A stretch of 64,000 nucleotides of DNA from an uncultured Paraprevotella sp. Its GTDB lineage: Bacteria; Bacteroidota; Bacteroidia; Bacteroidales; Bacteroidaceae. Shown here one piece after another: positions 19,025-27,745 of the stretch. The first letter of the stretch is position 1, and the number at the start of each line of letters is the position of its first letter. The notes below the pieces were generated by a model. The model made no database searches, was not told the origin of the DNA, and saw nothing but the letters and a program-made list of their open reading frames with translations. A program made the position numbers and the translations under genes. The DNA is taken from assembly GCA_944321365.1 (NCBI GenBank), contig CALULA010000002.1:62001-126000 (forward strand), given 5' to 3'.

Positions 19025-20257
19025 ATGAAGTACAAAATGTTAGTACTCGACGTCGACGGGACACTGTTGAACGACGAGAAAGAGATTAGCAAGCGGACGC
19101 TGAACACCCTGCGCAAGGTGCAGCAGATGGGCGTACGCATCATGTTGGCTTCGGGCCGCCCCACTTATGGTTTGCTGCCGTTGGCCAAGACCCTTGAGCT
19201 GGGCACGTACAACGGCTATATCCTCTCCTACAACGGCGGCCAGGTAATCAATGCGGCCAACGGGGAGGTGGTGTTCGAACGGCGTATCAATCCCGAACAG
19301 ATACCTTATCTGGAGAAGAAGGCCAATAAAAACGGTTTTGCCATTCTGACCTATAACGGGGACACCATCGTGACCAACGATCCGGATAATCCTCATGTGA
19401 AGGCGGAAGCGGCCCTGAACGGCATGAAGCTGGATTATCAGGAGTTCTTTTCGGCTGCCATAGACTATCCGCCCTGCAAGTGCATGCTGGTGAGCGACGA
19501 TGAGGAGGCACTGATGGGGTTGGAAAATCATTGGAAACGCCGCCTGAACGGTGTGCTGGACGTGTTCCGTTCCGAGCCTTACTTCCTGGAGGTGGTGGGC
19601 AGCCGGGTGGACAAAGCCAACACGCTGGGTGTCGTCATGGAGATGGAAGGCATCAAGACGGATGAGATTGTCGTGTTCGGCGACGGAGCGGCGGACGTCA
19701 CGATGCTGCAGTTGGCCGACTTGGGCATAGCGATGGGTAATGCGCCCGATTCCGTAAAACGTTGTGCCGATTATACCACGCTGTCCAACAACGACGACGG
19801 TGTGGCCGTGGCTGTGGAGAAAGCTTTCCTGGCGGAGGTGCGTGAAAGTGAAATCCCGCTGGATGCCATCAATGCACAGGCTGAAAGTACACTTATGGGT
19901 AATTTGGGTATACAGTATACCTACGCTTCGCACGACCGTGTGGAGGCCATCATGCCGGTGGACCACCGCAACCGCCAGCCGTTCGGCATCCTGCACGGCG
20001 GGGCCACGCTGGCACTGGCCGAGACCGTGGCGGGCTTCGGTTCCATGATTATCTGCAACCCCGACGAGTTTGTGGTGGGGATGCAGGTGAGCGGCAACCA
20101 CATCTCGTCGGCACACGAGGGCGACACCGTGCGGGCCGTAGGAACGGTGGTGCACAAGGGCCGTTCGTCGCATGTGTGGAATGTGGATGTGTTCACCTCT
20201 ACGGGCAAGCTGGTGTCTTCCATCAGGGTGGTCAATAGCGTGATGAAACGGAAATGA
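19025..20257 (+). CDS. HAD phosphatase fused to hotdog thioesterase (probable DHNA-CoA hydrolase)
   Basis: A 410-residue two-domain protein. Residues 1-270 are a Cof-type HAD phosphatase: DVDGT (D9, D11), S43 in ASGRP, K197, and GDGAAD (D220, D224; motif IV lacks the usual asparagine). Residues about 280-410 are a PaaI/YdiI-type hotdog with QPFGILHGG (Q318, H324) and LAET (E333), matching the catalytic Gln/His/Glu of 1,4-dihydroxy-2-naphthoyl-CoA thioesterases. Heading menF-menD-menB by a four-base ATGA overlap, the thioesterase half most likely performs the DHNA-CoA hydrolysis step of menaquinone synthesis. The phosphatase substrate is unknown; FMN or sugar phosphates are typical of the family. 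Confidence 0.85.
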   Translation: MKYKMLVLDVDGTLLNDEKEISKRTLNTLRKVQQMGVRIMLASGRPTYGLLPLAKTLELGTYNGYILSYNGGQVINAANGEVVFERRINPEQIPYLEKKANKNGFAILTYNGDTIVTNDPDNPHVKAEAALNGMKLDYQEFFSAAIDYPPCKCMLVSDDEEALMGLENHWKRRLNGVLDVFRSEPYFLEVVGSRVDKANTLGVVMEMEGIKTDEIVVFGDGAADVTMLQLADLGIAMGNAPDSVKRCADYTTLSNNDDGVAVAVEKAFLAEVRESEIPLDAINAQAESTLMGNLGIQYTYASHDRVEAIMPVDHRNRQPFGILHGGATLALAETVAGFGSMIICNPDEFVVGMQVSGNHISSAHEGDTVRAVGTVVHKGRSSHVWNVDVFTSTGKLVSSIRVVNSVMKRK

Positions 20258-21363
20258 ACGCGCAGGAGACCGAAGAGACACTGGAAGAATGGGTGTCCGG
20301 CGGCCGGGCCTTTGCCCTGTATCGCCGGCCCGGAGAGACATGTTGCCGTGGTGTGAGGCCCCTGCGGGCGGCACCGGTTGAGCTGACGGACGTCCGTCAG
20401 CTCAATGGCAGAAAAGGATTCGTGTTTGCTCCTTTCCGTTGCGGAGGGGAGCATCCTTTATGTTTGCTGCCTTTCGACGGGGAGGTGTGCCTGTCCCTTT
20501 CGGGGGCGGCCGAGCACAGTGAATGCGAGGCACCTGCACCGGTGCCGCCTGCGGGTGGCGGGGTGTCGGCGGTGCCTACGGAGGCCTATGCCCGTGCGTT
20601 CGGTGTGTTTTCCGGTGCGTTGTGTTCGGGAGAGTTCCGCAAGCTGGTGCTTTCCCGCAAGGCAGACGTGCCGTGTCCGGCGCGTTTCTCGTGGGCGGCG
20701 GCCTTTGCGGCGGCCTGCCGGCGTTATGTTCATTCTTATGTCTACCTTTTTTATATGCCGCATGTCGGTTTCTGGTTGGGAGCTACTCCCGAAATCCTGC
20801 TTTGCGGCGAGGCGGGGCGCTACCGGACGGTGTCTTTGGCCGGTACGCAGTACTTGTGTGACGGACGTCTGGCCGGACCGTGGTCGGAGAAGAACATCGC
20901 CGAGCAGGCCTGTGTCACGCAGTACATCGCCGACTGTCTGCAACGGCAAGGTATCGATGCCATGGCGGAAGGGCCTTATACAGCGACAGCCGGTGAGCTG
21001 GCCCATCTGAAGACGGACCTGTGTTTTTCCTTGTCTTCTACAGACCGTCTGGGCGACCTGCTGCAGGAACTGTATCCTACGCCTGCCGTCTGCGGACTGC
21101 CGAAAGCGGAGGCCCGGCAGTTCATCTGCCGCCACGAGGGGTACGACCGGTCGTATTATGCCGGTTTTCTGGGACGGCTGGATCCGGACGGAAGCACGGA
21201 ACTGTACGTGAACCTACGCTGCATGCAGGGGACGGGCGATGGGCTGCACCTGTATGCCGGCGGAGGTCTGCTGGCGGCTTCGGTGCTGGAAGACGAATGG
21301 ATGGAGACGGAACGCAAGATGCAGACGATGAAATATGTGATAGATAAAGGTGCGCAGTTATGA
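20254..21363 (+). CDS. menF: Isochorismate synthase
   Basis: Converts chorismate to isochorismate, the entry to menaquinone. A 369-residue member of the chorismate-utilising family. C-terminal signatures: KLVLSRKADV, WLGATPEILL, SEKNIAEQACVTQYI, HLKTDLCFSL, CGLPKAEARQFI, and YAGFLGRLDPDGSTELYVNL. The N-terminal part is shortened relative to E. coli MenF (about 430). Coupled to both neighbours by ATGA overlaps; very GC-rich. Confidence 0.93.
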   Translation: MNAQETEETLEEWVSGGRAFALYRRPGETCCRGVRPLRAAPVELTDVRQLNGRKGFVFAPFRCGGEHPLCLLPFDGEVCLSLSGAAEHSECEAPAPVPPAGGGVSAVPTEAYARAFGVFSGALCSGEFRKLVLSRKADVPCPARFSWAAAFAAACRRYVHSYVYLFYMPHVGFWLGATPEILLCGEAGRYRTVSLAGTQYLCDGRLAGPWSEKNIAEQACVTQYIADCLQRQGIDAMAEGPYTATAGELAHLKTDLCFSLSSTDRLGDLLQELYPTPAVCGLPKAEARQFICRHEGYDRSYYAGFLGRLDPDGSTELYVNLRCMQGTGDGLHLYAGGGLLAASVLEDEWMETERKMQTMKYVIDKGAQL

Positions 21364-23033
21364 TAACGGACAAGAAGAGTGTGTTGCAGCTCGTGGCCCT
21401 GCTGCGGGCTTACGGCATCCGCCGGGTGGTGCTGTGTCCCGGTAGTCGCGATGTGCCGCTGGTGCAGGCCTTTTCGGCCTGTGCGGACTTTGAGTGCTTT
21501 TCGGTGACGGACGAGCGGAGTGCCGGTTTCTTTGCCATCGGGCTGGCCCGGCAGACGGGTTCGGCCGTGGCGGTGTGCTGCACGTCCGGGTCGGCGTTGC
21601 TCAACCTGCACCCGGCGGTGTGCGAGGCTTTCTACCGCCAGGTGCCGCTGGTGGTGATTTCGGCAGACCGTCCGGCGGCCTGGATCGGGCAGATGGACGG
21701 CCAGACCCTGCCGCAGCCCGGCGTGTTCGGCTCACTGGTGCGGAAGAGTGTGAACCTGCCGGAGGTGGTGACGGACGAGGACGAGTGGTATGCCAACCGG
21801 CTGGTGAACGAGGCTCTGCTCGAACTGGACCATCACGGCGGCGGACCGGTGCACATCAACGTGCCGCTGTCCGAGCCGCTGTTCCGTTTCACGGTGGAGC
21901 GGTTGCCCGACGTGCGCCGCATCATCCGCGTGGAGGCAGGCGGACTGGCGGACTTCCTGCGGGCGGAACTGCCCCGCTATGCCCGTTGCATGGCGGTGGG
22001 CGGACAGATGACGGTGGCGGAGGCTGCGCGGGTGGCTCCGTTTGTGCCGCAGGACAAGGTGGCCTGGCTGGCCGAAGCACTGGGCAACAGCGGCACTGCG
22101 CTGCATGGCTTCGATGCGGTGCTTTATGCTGCCGGTGGGGAGGAACAGGCACTGTGTCCCGACCTGGTCATCACTTTCGGCGGGCATATCGTCTCCAAGC
22201 GGTTGAAGCAGTTCCTGAGGCGGGGCAGGCCTGTGGCCCATTGGCATGTCGCGCCCGACGGCGTTCCGGTGGACTTGTTCTGTTCGCTGACGGCGGTGGT
22301 GGAGAGTTCGCCGGAGGCGTTCTGGCGGGCGGTGTCGCAAGTGGAGAGCTTTTCACCGTCGTCGGTGGAGTATGCGCAGCGGTGGCGGACGGCCTGCCGT
22401 GCGGTGCAGGTACCGGAAGCGGACTATTCCGAACTGTATGCCGTGCAGCGGGTGCTGGAGGCACTGCCGCAGCGGTCGGTGCTGCACCTGGCCAACAGTT
22501 CCGTGGTGCGGCTGGCCGAGCTGTGCCCGTTGCCCGAAGACGTAGAGGTGCAGTGCAACCGCGGGGTGAACGGCATCGAGGGGTCTGTGTCGGCGGCGGT
22601 GGGGCAGGCTGCCGTGTCCGACCGTCTGAACCTGTTGCTCGTGGGCGACCTGAGTTTCTTTTACGACATGAATGCCCTGTGGAGCGCAAGCATCCGTCCC
22701 AACCTGCGCATCGTGGTGCTGAACAACGGCGGGGGCGGCATCTTCCATGCCCTGCCGGGCCTGGACATGCAGGGCGACACGCGCCGTTTTGTCACGGCTG
22801 TGCATGGGGCTTCGGCTGCCGGATGGGCCTCTTCGCAAGGCTTTACTTATCTGCGGGCCACGGATGCTGCCTCGCTCCTGGCCGCCATGGACCGGTTGTT
22901 CGCCACCGATGCAGCGTCTCCCGTGCTGCTGGAAGTGTTCACCGATGCGGCTGCCGATGCCGCCGCCCAGCGCGAATGCTATCACCGCCTGAAGGACAGC
23001 TGGCTCAGAAGATGTAGCCCACGGAGATGTTGA
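21360..23033 (+). CDS. menD: SEPHCHC synthase
   Basis: Thiamine-diphosphate enzyme adding a succinic semialdehyde unit from 2-oxoglutarate to isochorismate. 557 residues with the three TPP-fold domains: N-terminal VVLCPGSRDVPLVQAFS, DERSAGFFAIGLARQTG, CTSGSALLNLHPAV and ISADRP; central domain; C-terminal CNRGVNGIEGSVSAAVG, LLVGDLSFFYDMNAL and VVLNNGGGGIFHALPG. The last residues (SWLRRCSPRRC) look like read-through past the usual end, because the DNA there reads on the other strand as the C-terminus of a lost barrel gene. Start coupled to menF by ATGA. Confidence 0.93.
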   Translation: MITDKKSVLQLVALLRAYGIRRVVLCPGSRDVPLVQAFSACADFECFSVTDERSAGFFAIGLARQTGSAVAVCCTSGSALLNLHPAVCEAFYRQVPLVVISADRPAAWIGQMDGQTLPQPGVFGSLVRKSVNLPEVVTDEDEWYANRLVNEALLELDHHGGGPVHINVPLSEPLFRFTVERLPDVRRIIRVEAGGLADFLRAELPRYARCMAVGGQMTVAEAARVAPFVPQDKVAWLAEALGNSGTALHGFDAVLYAAGGEEQALCPDLVITFGGHIVSKRLKQFLRRGRPVAHWHVAPDGVPVDLFCSLTAVVESSPEAFWRAVSQVESFSPSSVEYAQRWRTACRAVQVPEADYSELYAVQRVLEALPQRSVLHLANSSVVRLAELCPLPEDVEVQCNRGVNGIEGSVSAAVGQAAVSDRLNLLLVGDLSFFYDMNALWSASIRPNLRIVVLNNGGGGIFHALPGLDMQGDTRRFVTAVHGASAAGWASSQGFTYLRATDAASLLAAMDRLFATDAASPVLLEVFTDAAADAAAQRECYHRLKDSWLRRCSPRRC

Positions 23034-23037
23034 TGCC
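23005..23037 (-). pseudogene. Possible remnant of an outer-membrane protein C-terminus
   Basis: The minus strand encodes GINISVGYIF and a stop inside the last codons of menD, the ending typical of Bacteroidetes outer-membrane barrels. An in-frame TAG lies directly upstream, so only about ten codons remain. Short enough to be chance. Confidence 0.3.
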
Positions 23038-23139
23038 CTACGGGCGGACGGAGGACCGGGCGGGCCTGCGCGGACGGCGGGCGACATCCAGTGCGGACTA
23101 CACCTTATTATATAGGAACAAGTTTAAAAACGAAGAGAT

Positions 23140-24015
23140 ATGGAAAGGAAATGGGAAACTTTGAAAGAATACGAGGATATTCTTTTTGACTTCTTTGGCG
23201 GGATTGCCCGCATCACCATCAACCGCCCGCAGGTGCGCAACGCCTTCACGCCGCGCACGGTGTCGGAGATGAGCGACGCCCTGCGCCTCTGCCGCGAGCG
23301 GCAGGACGTGCGCGTGGTGGTACTGACCGGGGCGGGCGACAAGGCTTTCTGCTCCGGCGGCGACATGCACGTGAAAGGGCACGGCGGGTATGTCGGCGAG
23401 GACGGTGTGCCGCGGCTGAACGTGCTGGAGGTGCAGCGGCAGATCCGTTCGCTGCCCAAGCCCGTCATCGCGGCGGTGAACGGCTTCGCCATCGGCGGCG
23501 GACACGTGCTGCATGTGGTGTGCGACCTGACGATAGCTTCCGACAACGCCATCTTCGGACAGACCGGTCCGCGCGTGGGCAGTTTCGACGCCGGTTTCGG
23601 CGCATCCTATCTGGCCCGCGTGGTGGGGCAGAAGAAAGCCCGCGAGATATGGTTCCTCTGCCGCAAGTACAGCGCACAGGAGGCGCTCGGCATGGGGCTG
23701 GTGAACAAGGTGGTGCCTTTGTCACGGCTGGAGGACGAGTATGTGGCCTGGGCCGAAGAGATGATGCAGCTCAGTCCGCTGGCCCTACGCATGATCAAGG
23801 TGGGGCTGAACGCCGAACTGGACGGTCAGGCCGGCATACAGGAACTGGCGGGCGACGCCACCATGCTCTACTACATGACCGACGAGGCCCAGGAGGGCGG
23901 GCCTTTCTGGAGAAGCGCAAGCCGCGCTGGTCTGCCGGACAGGAATGATTCTCCGGCTGTCTGTGTCATAATTTCTTTCGGTAGTTGTTTACGGACCTGC
24001 GGCACCGGCGCGTGA
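23140..24015 (+). CDS. menB: 1,4-dihydroxy-2-naphthoyl-CoA synthase with frameshifted C-terminus
   Basis: Crotonase-fold enzyme that closes the naphthoquinone ring from o-succinylbenzoyl-CoA. The core is intact: [56 protein letters not shown]. After DEAQEGG (about residue 254) the frame changes. The reading frame two bases on encodes the expected family ending [16 protein letters not shown] with a stop at 23946-23948. Adding four bases (one GGGC unit at 23896-23903) would restore it. As written, the protein is 291 residues with an unrelated 37-residue tail, and it lacks the conserved C-terminal segment that crosses to the neighbouring subunit. A real mutation, a phase-variable tract and an assembly error are all possible. 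Confidence 0.9.
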   Translation: MERKWETLKEYEDILFDFFGGIARITINRPQVRNAFTPRTVSEMSDALRLCRERQDVRVVVLTGAGDKAFCSGGDMHVKGHGGYVGEDGVPRLNVLEVQRQIRSLPKPVIAAVNGFAIGGGHVLHVVCDLTIASDNAIFGQTGPRVGSFDAGFGASYLARVVGQKKAREIWFLCRKYSAQEALGMGLVNKVVPLSRLEDEYVAWAEEMMQLSPLALRMIKVGLNAELDGQAGIQELAGDATMLYYMTDEAQEGGPFWRSASRAGLPDRNDSPAVCVIISFGSCLRTCGTGA

Positions 24016-24241
24016 GAGCGTCGCCGGCCTCAGGTCCGTCTCTGTATCCGGTGCGGGGCGGACGTTGCGGTCGGGGCCGGGTATCGGGCAGGGCGGCGTG
24101 TCGCTACAGCTGACCGTTGAATCCGGCATGCGTGCGCGGCGGAAAGCTCTCTTGCGGACGTCCGGAAGCGGCAGCCCGTGCATTTTCCGGTGCATGGTGC
24201 GGTGAGAAAACCGTCCTTCTGCGCCCGTTTTCTCTATCTCT

Positions 24242-24325
24242 AAGTTAGAGATATATATCCTCAGATTAGAGATATGTATCTTTAGGCTGGAGATATATAT
24301 CTTTAACCTGAAGATATACCTTTGT
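24242..24325. repeat. Four tandem 21-bp palindromic repeats
   Basis: Units at 24242-24262, 24263-24283, 24284-24304 and 24305-24325. Each contains a version of TTAGAGATATATATCTTT with the palindromic core AGATATATATCT; the last unit is the most diverged. A further half-site TATCTCTAA just upstream pairs with TTAGAGATA of unit 1. The 21-bp period equals two helical turns, as in arrayed operator sites. Confidence 0.8.
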
Positions 24326-24517
24326 GAGGCTCAGGTTGAGTTTTCCGTGAGGGATGCGCGTTGTTTTGCCGGCAGGGGGCCTATTTCTCTGTCCGGCTTC
24401 GGATGTCGTGTTTTTCTGACATTCCGGTGCGCCTTTTTTCATCATAATCTGGGCTGATGGTTATAAATAGCCCATAATTTGTTATTTTTCATCCTATGCA
24501 TACGTGAATGTTTGTCC

Positions 24518-24525
24518 TATTTTTG
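24518..24525 (+). promoter_or_regulatory. -7 element of the 933-residue secreted protein gene
   Basis: TATTTTTG fits TAnnTTTG, about 193 bp downstream of the 21-bp repeat array and 125 bp before the ATG. Confidence 0.5.
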
Positions 24526-24650
24526 CCATGTCAAAAAGAATCCGTTATAGAAAGACACGCGGATTCCTGTTTGTAAAAAAACGATGTGTCGCGGTCAACG
24601 GGTTCGGTTGCGGTGCACGGATGTTTTGAGGAACCTTAAAAATAGAAGAC

Positions 24651-27452
24651 ATGAAAAAAGGATTTACCAAAATCTGTTCCCGTGGTGCGGGAAAACGTAT
24701 TCCGGTTTTGTTCTTGCTGGCTTGGGCTGCGGGGAGTGGCCTGCAGGCTCAGGAGGCGGAGTCGCCGTGGGTGGGCGAGGCGTTGCCCGCGGAAAGCGGA
24801 GAGTATTATCTGTACAACAAGGCCGGCGGCGGCTTCCTGCTCGGTGCCAACAACTGGGGCACGCAGGCTTCGCTGGGCGAGCCGGGGCTGTTGTGTACGG
24901 TGGCGGTGAAGAACGGAAAGTACACCATTGATACCGGTGCCAACGATAATAAAGGACTGGGATCTGACGGTTATGTGGATAATGCCAATTGGGCTGAATT
25001 CGACTTCACCGACCCCACGGAAGATGATACGCATGAATATGTGATAGCCAACGGAGATAACATCCTGTATTGGGGCGGCAAAGGAACGGCCTTGACGTTG
25101 AATAATGGCGGCAGCAAGACTGAGGCACAGTGGCTGCTGGTGTCGCGCGACCAGCGTGTGAAGTCTTTGGACGAGGCTACGGCGGACAATGGTGTGGCCG
25201 CTACGTTCTATATCGTAGGAGCTAACTTCGACCGTGGGGTGCGGTTGGACTGGCTGGAGACGCACGACGGCGGCAATGTCGTTCTTTCCTCTCCCAATAA
25301 GAACTTCGGAAATTATTGTGCGGAAGCTTCCGACAACAATACATTTGACATCTATCAGGAGCTGACCGGCGTGAAGAACGGGCGTTACGTGCTGACGTGT
25401 CAGGGTTTCTACCGGGGCGATGACACCGGAGCCCGCAATGCCGTGCTCTATGCCGGTTCGAACGAGACCCCGTTGCTGAGTGCGGATGACGGGAACGGCG
25501 TGCCCGGCAGTGTCGATGATGCGGCCAATGCTTTCAAAGCTGGGCGTTATGCAGGCAACGAGGTTTCGGTCATCGTGACGGACGGGACATTGCGTTTCGG
25601 CGTGCGCAAGAGCCTCCGCATTGAGGGCGACTATACGGCTTTTGACAATTTCCGGCTGACGTATTACGGTGAGGTGTCGGAAGCTGATATGCTGGCCGAT
25701 GCTTTGAGTCAGCTGCAGGAGGTGCAGACAGCGTTTACCGAGTTGGGGGCTACGGCGATTGCCGGTGAGCTGCAGGCCGTTTATGACCAATATTCCGGCT
25801 CAACGAGTTACGCTGAGGCCACGACTGCCGTTACGGCTGCTATCGAACAGGCCAACGGTGTGCGGGCGATAACCGGCATGCTGAGCAGCTCGCTGGCCAC
25901 GGCGGAAGCTTTCAAGGCAGAGGTGGAAGGCGGCACATATACCTTGTCGGATGCGGCCAAGAAAGCTCTGGACGATGCCATTTCTGCAGCTGATCCGGTA
26001 TTGTCCGGCTCAACTATGGCCAACATCGCCAGTGTGGCAGAGGGACATATTGAGGCGTTGAACTCAGCCGTAGAAGCCGGAAAGGCCTATGCCGGTATGA
26101 TTTATCCGCTTACGGTGGCCAAGGCTCTGGCTGACGAGATCGGTGGTTTGAGCGACACGGAGGCTTATCAGAAAGTGGAGGCTGATATGGCTGCCGCAAC
26201 ACTGACTTATGCGGATATGGTGGCCGACGTGAAGGCACTGAATATGGAGTGCCGAAATGCCATGACCGCAGACTTCCTGTCGCAGGCTACGGCGGAGAAT
26301 CCGATAGAACTGACCAGCTTTATCACCAACCCGAACATTTATCATGATGCGGAGAAAACGCAGATGCCGGACGGGTGGATAATGGCCGCCCAAGGCAGCT
26401 CAGACAACAGGGAACCGGCAACCGCTTCGTTCGGCGACGCCGCCTTGCATTGCGGCAGCTGGTCCGGCAATGCTGACAATAGTATAGGCAAGGCTCATTA
26501 TTATACGGAAACAGGCGGTGCAGGGGAGAATGCCGTGAGCCTGCCCGATGGGAAATACCTGCTGAAAGCCGCCACCTACATTACGCGCCAGCCTGAATGT
26601 GTCAGCCTGTATGCCTCTACGGACAACAAGGATATGGTCATGGCCCGATTCAACGGGGACAAGGCCGCCTATGATGCCGCAGCCGGCATGAAAGGCGGCA
26701 CTACGACAGAGCTGGAAATCACCGTGAGCGGCGGAAAGCTTTATATAGGGGTGAAAGGTACGGCTGTGGTAGGAGGAAACGGACAATCTTGGTATGCCGA
26801 CAACTTCCGCCTCTATTACATCGGCGGGACGCCTACTGACGCGCTCACGCTGAACATCACGGAGGCCGGATATGCCACGTATTACGCTCCGAATGCGTTT
26901 GAAGTGCCCACAGGCGTGGAGGCCGGTGTGGTTTCGGCTGTGGCCGAGGACAAGAACCAGCTGACGATTGACTGGCGTTATCCTGCGGGGAGCACCGTTC
27001 CGGGTCTGACCGGAGTCATCCTGAAGGGTGAGGCAAAGAACTACAGTGCGGCTACCAGTGTGGCCAACGTCATCCGTCCGGCGGACAACTACCTGCAGGG
27101 CACGCTGACGGAGACCACCGTGGCTGAGGAAGGTTATACCTACTACAAACTGGCCGACGGTGCGAAAGGACTGGGCTTCTATTATGCTGCCGAGGACGGC
27201 AAGAGCATCAACAACGGAGCCAACAAGGCTTATCTGGCCTTGCCGGAAGAGGTGGCAGCCGGAGTGAACTTCCTGCTGTGGGATCTGGAGGCTACGGGCA
27301 TCGGCTCCACGCTGGCCGACGCTGACGCTACGGTGGACGTCTACACGCTGTCCGGTGTCTGCGTACGTTCGCAGGTGAAGATGAGCCAGGCACTCCAGGG
27401 CTTGCAGAAAGGCATTTATATCGTTAACGGAAAGAAACTTTTAATCAAATAA
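24651..27452 (+). CDS. Large secreted protein with type IX-like C-terminal sorting tail
   Basis: A 933-residue exported protein of unknown function. The signal peptide ends near LQAQEAES (about residue 35). Near residue 50 a YYLYNKAGGGFLLGANNWG segment resembles a ligand-binding beta fold. Two jelly-roll-like modules follow: one with NGRYVLTCQGFYRGDD and DNFRLTYYG (about 240-340), and one with DGKYLLKAATYITRQP and DNFRLYYIGG (about 640-725), separated by alanine-rich helical repeats (about 345-550). The last 40 or so residues (VDVYTLSGVCVRSQVK to KGIYIVNGKKLLIK) match type A C-terminal sorting domains of the type IX secretion system. Codon use and composition differ visibly from the neighbouring men genes. 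Likely surface or secreted, carbohydrate-related. Confidence 0.8.
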   Translation: MKKGFTKICSRGAGKRIPVLFLLAWAAGSGLQAQEAESPWVGEALPAESGEYYLYNKAGGGFLLGANNWGTQASLGEPGLLCTVAVKNGKYTIDTGANDNKGLGSDGYVDNANWAEFDFTDPTEDDTHEYVIANGDNILYWGGKGTALTLNNGGSKTEAQWLLVSRDQRVKSLDEATADNGVAATFYIVGANFDRGVRLDWLETHDGGNVVLSSPNKNFGNYCAEASDNNTFDIYQELTGVKNGRYVLTCQGFYRGDDTGARNAVLYAGSNETPLLSADDGNGVPGSVDDAANAFKAGRYAGNEVSVIVTDGTLRFGVRKSLRIEGDYTAFDNFRLTYYGEVSEADMLADALSQLQEVQTAFTELGATAIAGELQAVYDQYSGSTSYAEATTAVTAAIEQANGVRAITGMLSSSLATAEAFKAEVEGGTYTLSDAAKKALDDAISAADPVLSGSTMANIASVAEGHIEALNSAVEAGKAYAGMIYPLTVAKALADEIGGLSDTEAYQKVEADMAAATLTYADMVADVKALNMECRNAMTADFLSQATAENPIELTSFITNPNIYHDAEKTQMPDGWIMAAQGSSDNREPATASFGDAALHCGSWSGNADNSIGKAHYYTETGGAGENAVSLPDGKYLLKAATYITRQPECVSLYASTDNKDMVMARFNGDKAAYDAAAGMKGGTTTELEITVSGGKLYIGVKGTAVVGGNGQSWYADNFRLYYIGGTPTDALTLNITEAGYATYYAPNAFEVPTGVEAGVVSAVAEDKNQLTIDWRYPAGSTVPGLTGVILKGEAKNYSAATSVANVIRPADNYLQGTLTETTVAEEGYTYYKLADGAKGLGFYYAAEDGKSINNGANKAYLALPEEVAAGVNFLLWDLEATGIGSTLADADATVDVYTLSGVCVRSQVKMSQALQGLQKGIYIVNGKKLLIK

Positions 27453-27455
27453 GAC

Positions 27456-27611
27456 ATGGAAAAGAAAAGATATATCACTCCGTGCGTGTGTGAGACGGAG
27501 CTGTGCGAACAAAGCATGTTGTGTCTGTCGGGTGACAGTGCGGACATCAATCATGAATATGACGATGCCATACAGCTGTCCAACAAGGACGTCTGGGATG
27601 ACATCTGGTGA
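27456..27611 (+). CDS. 51-residue peptide gene, function unknown
   Basis: Starts three bases after the stop of the secreted-protein gene and ends in WDDIW. It opens with MEKKRYITPCVCETELCEQS, has four cysteines in the first 23 residues and an acidic tail. It resembles the short Bacteroidales peptides of the form MKKxYxxP...MLxxS with a variable acidic end that often follow surface-protein genes; their role is unknown and a modified-peptide precursor has not been excluded. Supported by close spacing, coding character and the terminator 60 bases beyond. Confidence 0.6.
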   Translation: MEKKRYITPCVCETELCEQSMLCLSGDSADINHEYDDAIQLSNKDVWDDIW

Positions 27612-27671
27612 ATCCGGGCCTGCCCGGACAAGAGAGCGGACTCTCTTTATAGGTTAGGTTAATATATGTGT

Positions 27672-27724
27672 AAGCCCCGCGCGGAATGAGGTCTTGTGAA
27701 AGACGTTATCCGTGCGGGGCTTTT
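27672..27724. terminator. Bidirectional terminator between the peptide gene and the PspC gene
   Basis: AAGCCCCGCGCGG (27672-27684) pairs with CCGTGCGGGGCTT (27710-27722) with one mismatch and is followed by TTTT; it lies between convergent units. Confidence 0.8.
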
Positions 27725-27745
27725 CCGTGTGCGGGTGCAGGGCGG

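Larger units (their letters stand above)
24016..24650. other. Long intergenic region after menB
   Basis: About 635 bases without a supported gene. The first 220 are GC-rich and featureless to me. Then come four tandem 21-bp repeats (24242-24325), an AT-rich stretch, and a -7 element at 24518-24525 with a leader of more than 100 nt to the next ATG. Confidence 0.7.

Noticed and set aside
21494-23017. A 507-codon frame in another phase over menD
   Set aside because: MenD motifs are all in the other frame; this one is Gly/Arg/Ala-rich shadow sequence caused by high GC.
23140-24015. menB called as a plain pseudogene
   Set aside because: Only the last about 16 residues are affected and the core active site is intact; reduced function, slippage or a sequence error are equally possible, so it is kept as a coding gene.
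24242-24325. CRISPR array
   Set aside because: The 21-bp units are directly adjacent with no spacers, and no cas genes are nearby.
24636-25790. A 384-codon minus-strand frame opposite the secreted protein
   Set aside because: The plus strand has signal peptide, repeated modules and sorting tail; the antisense frame has none and starts outside any promoter.
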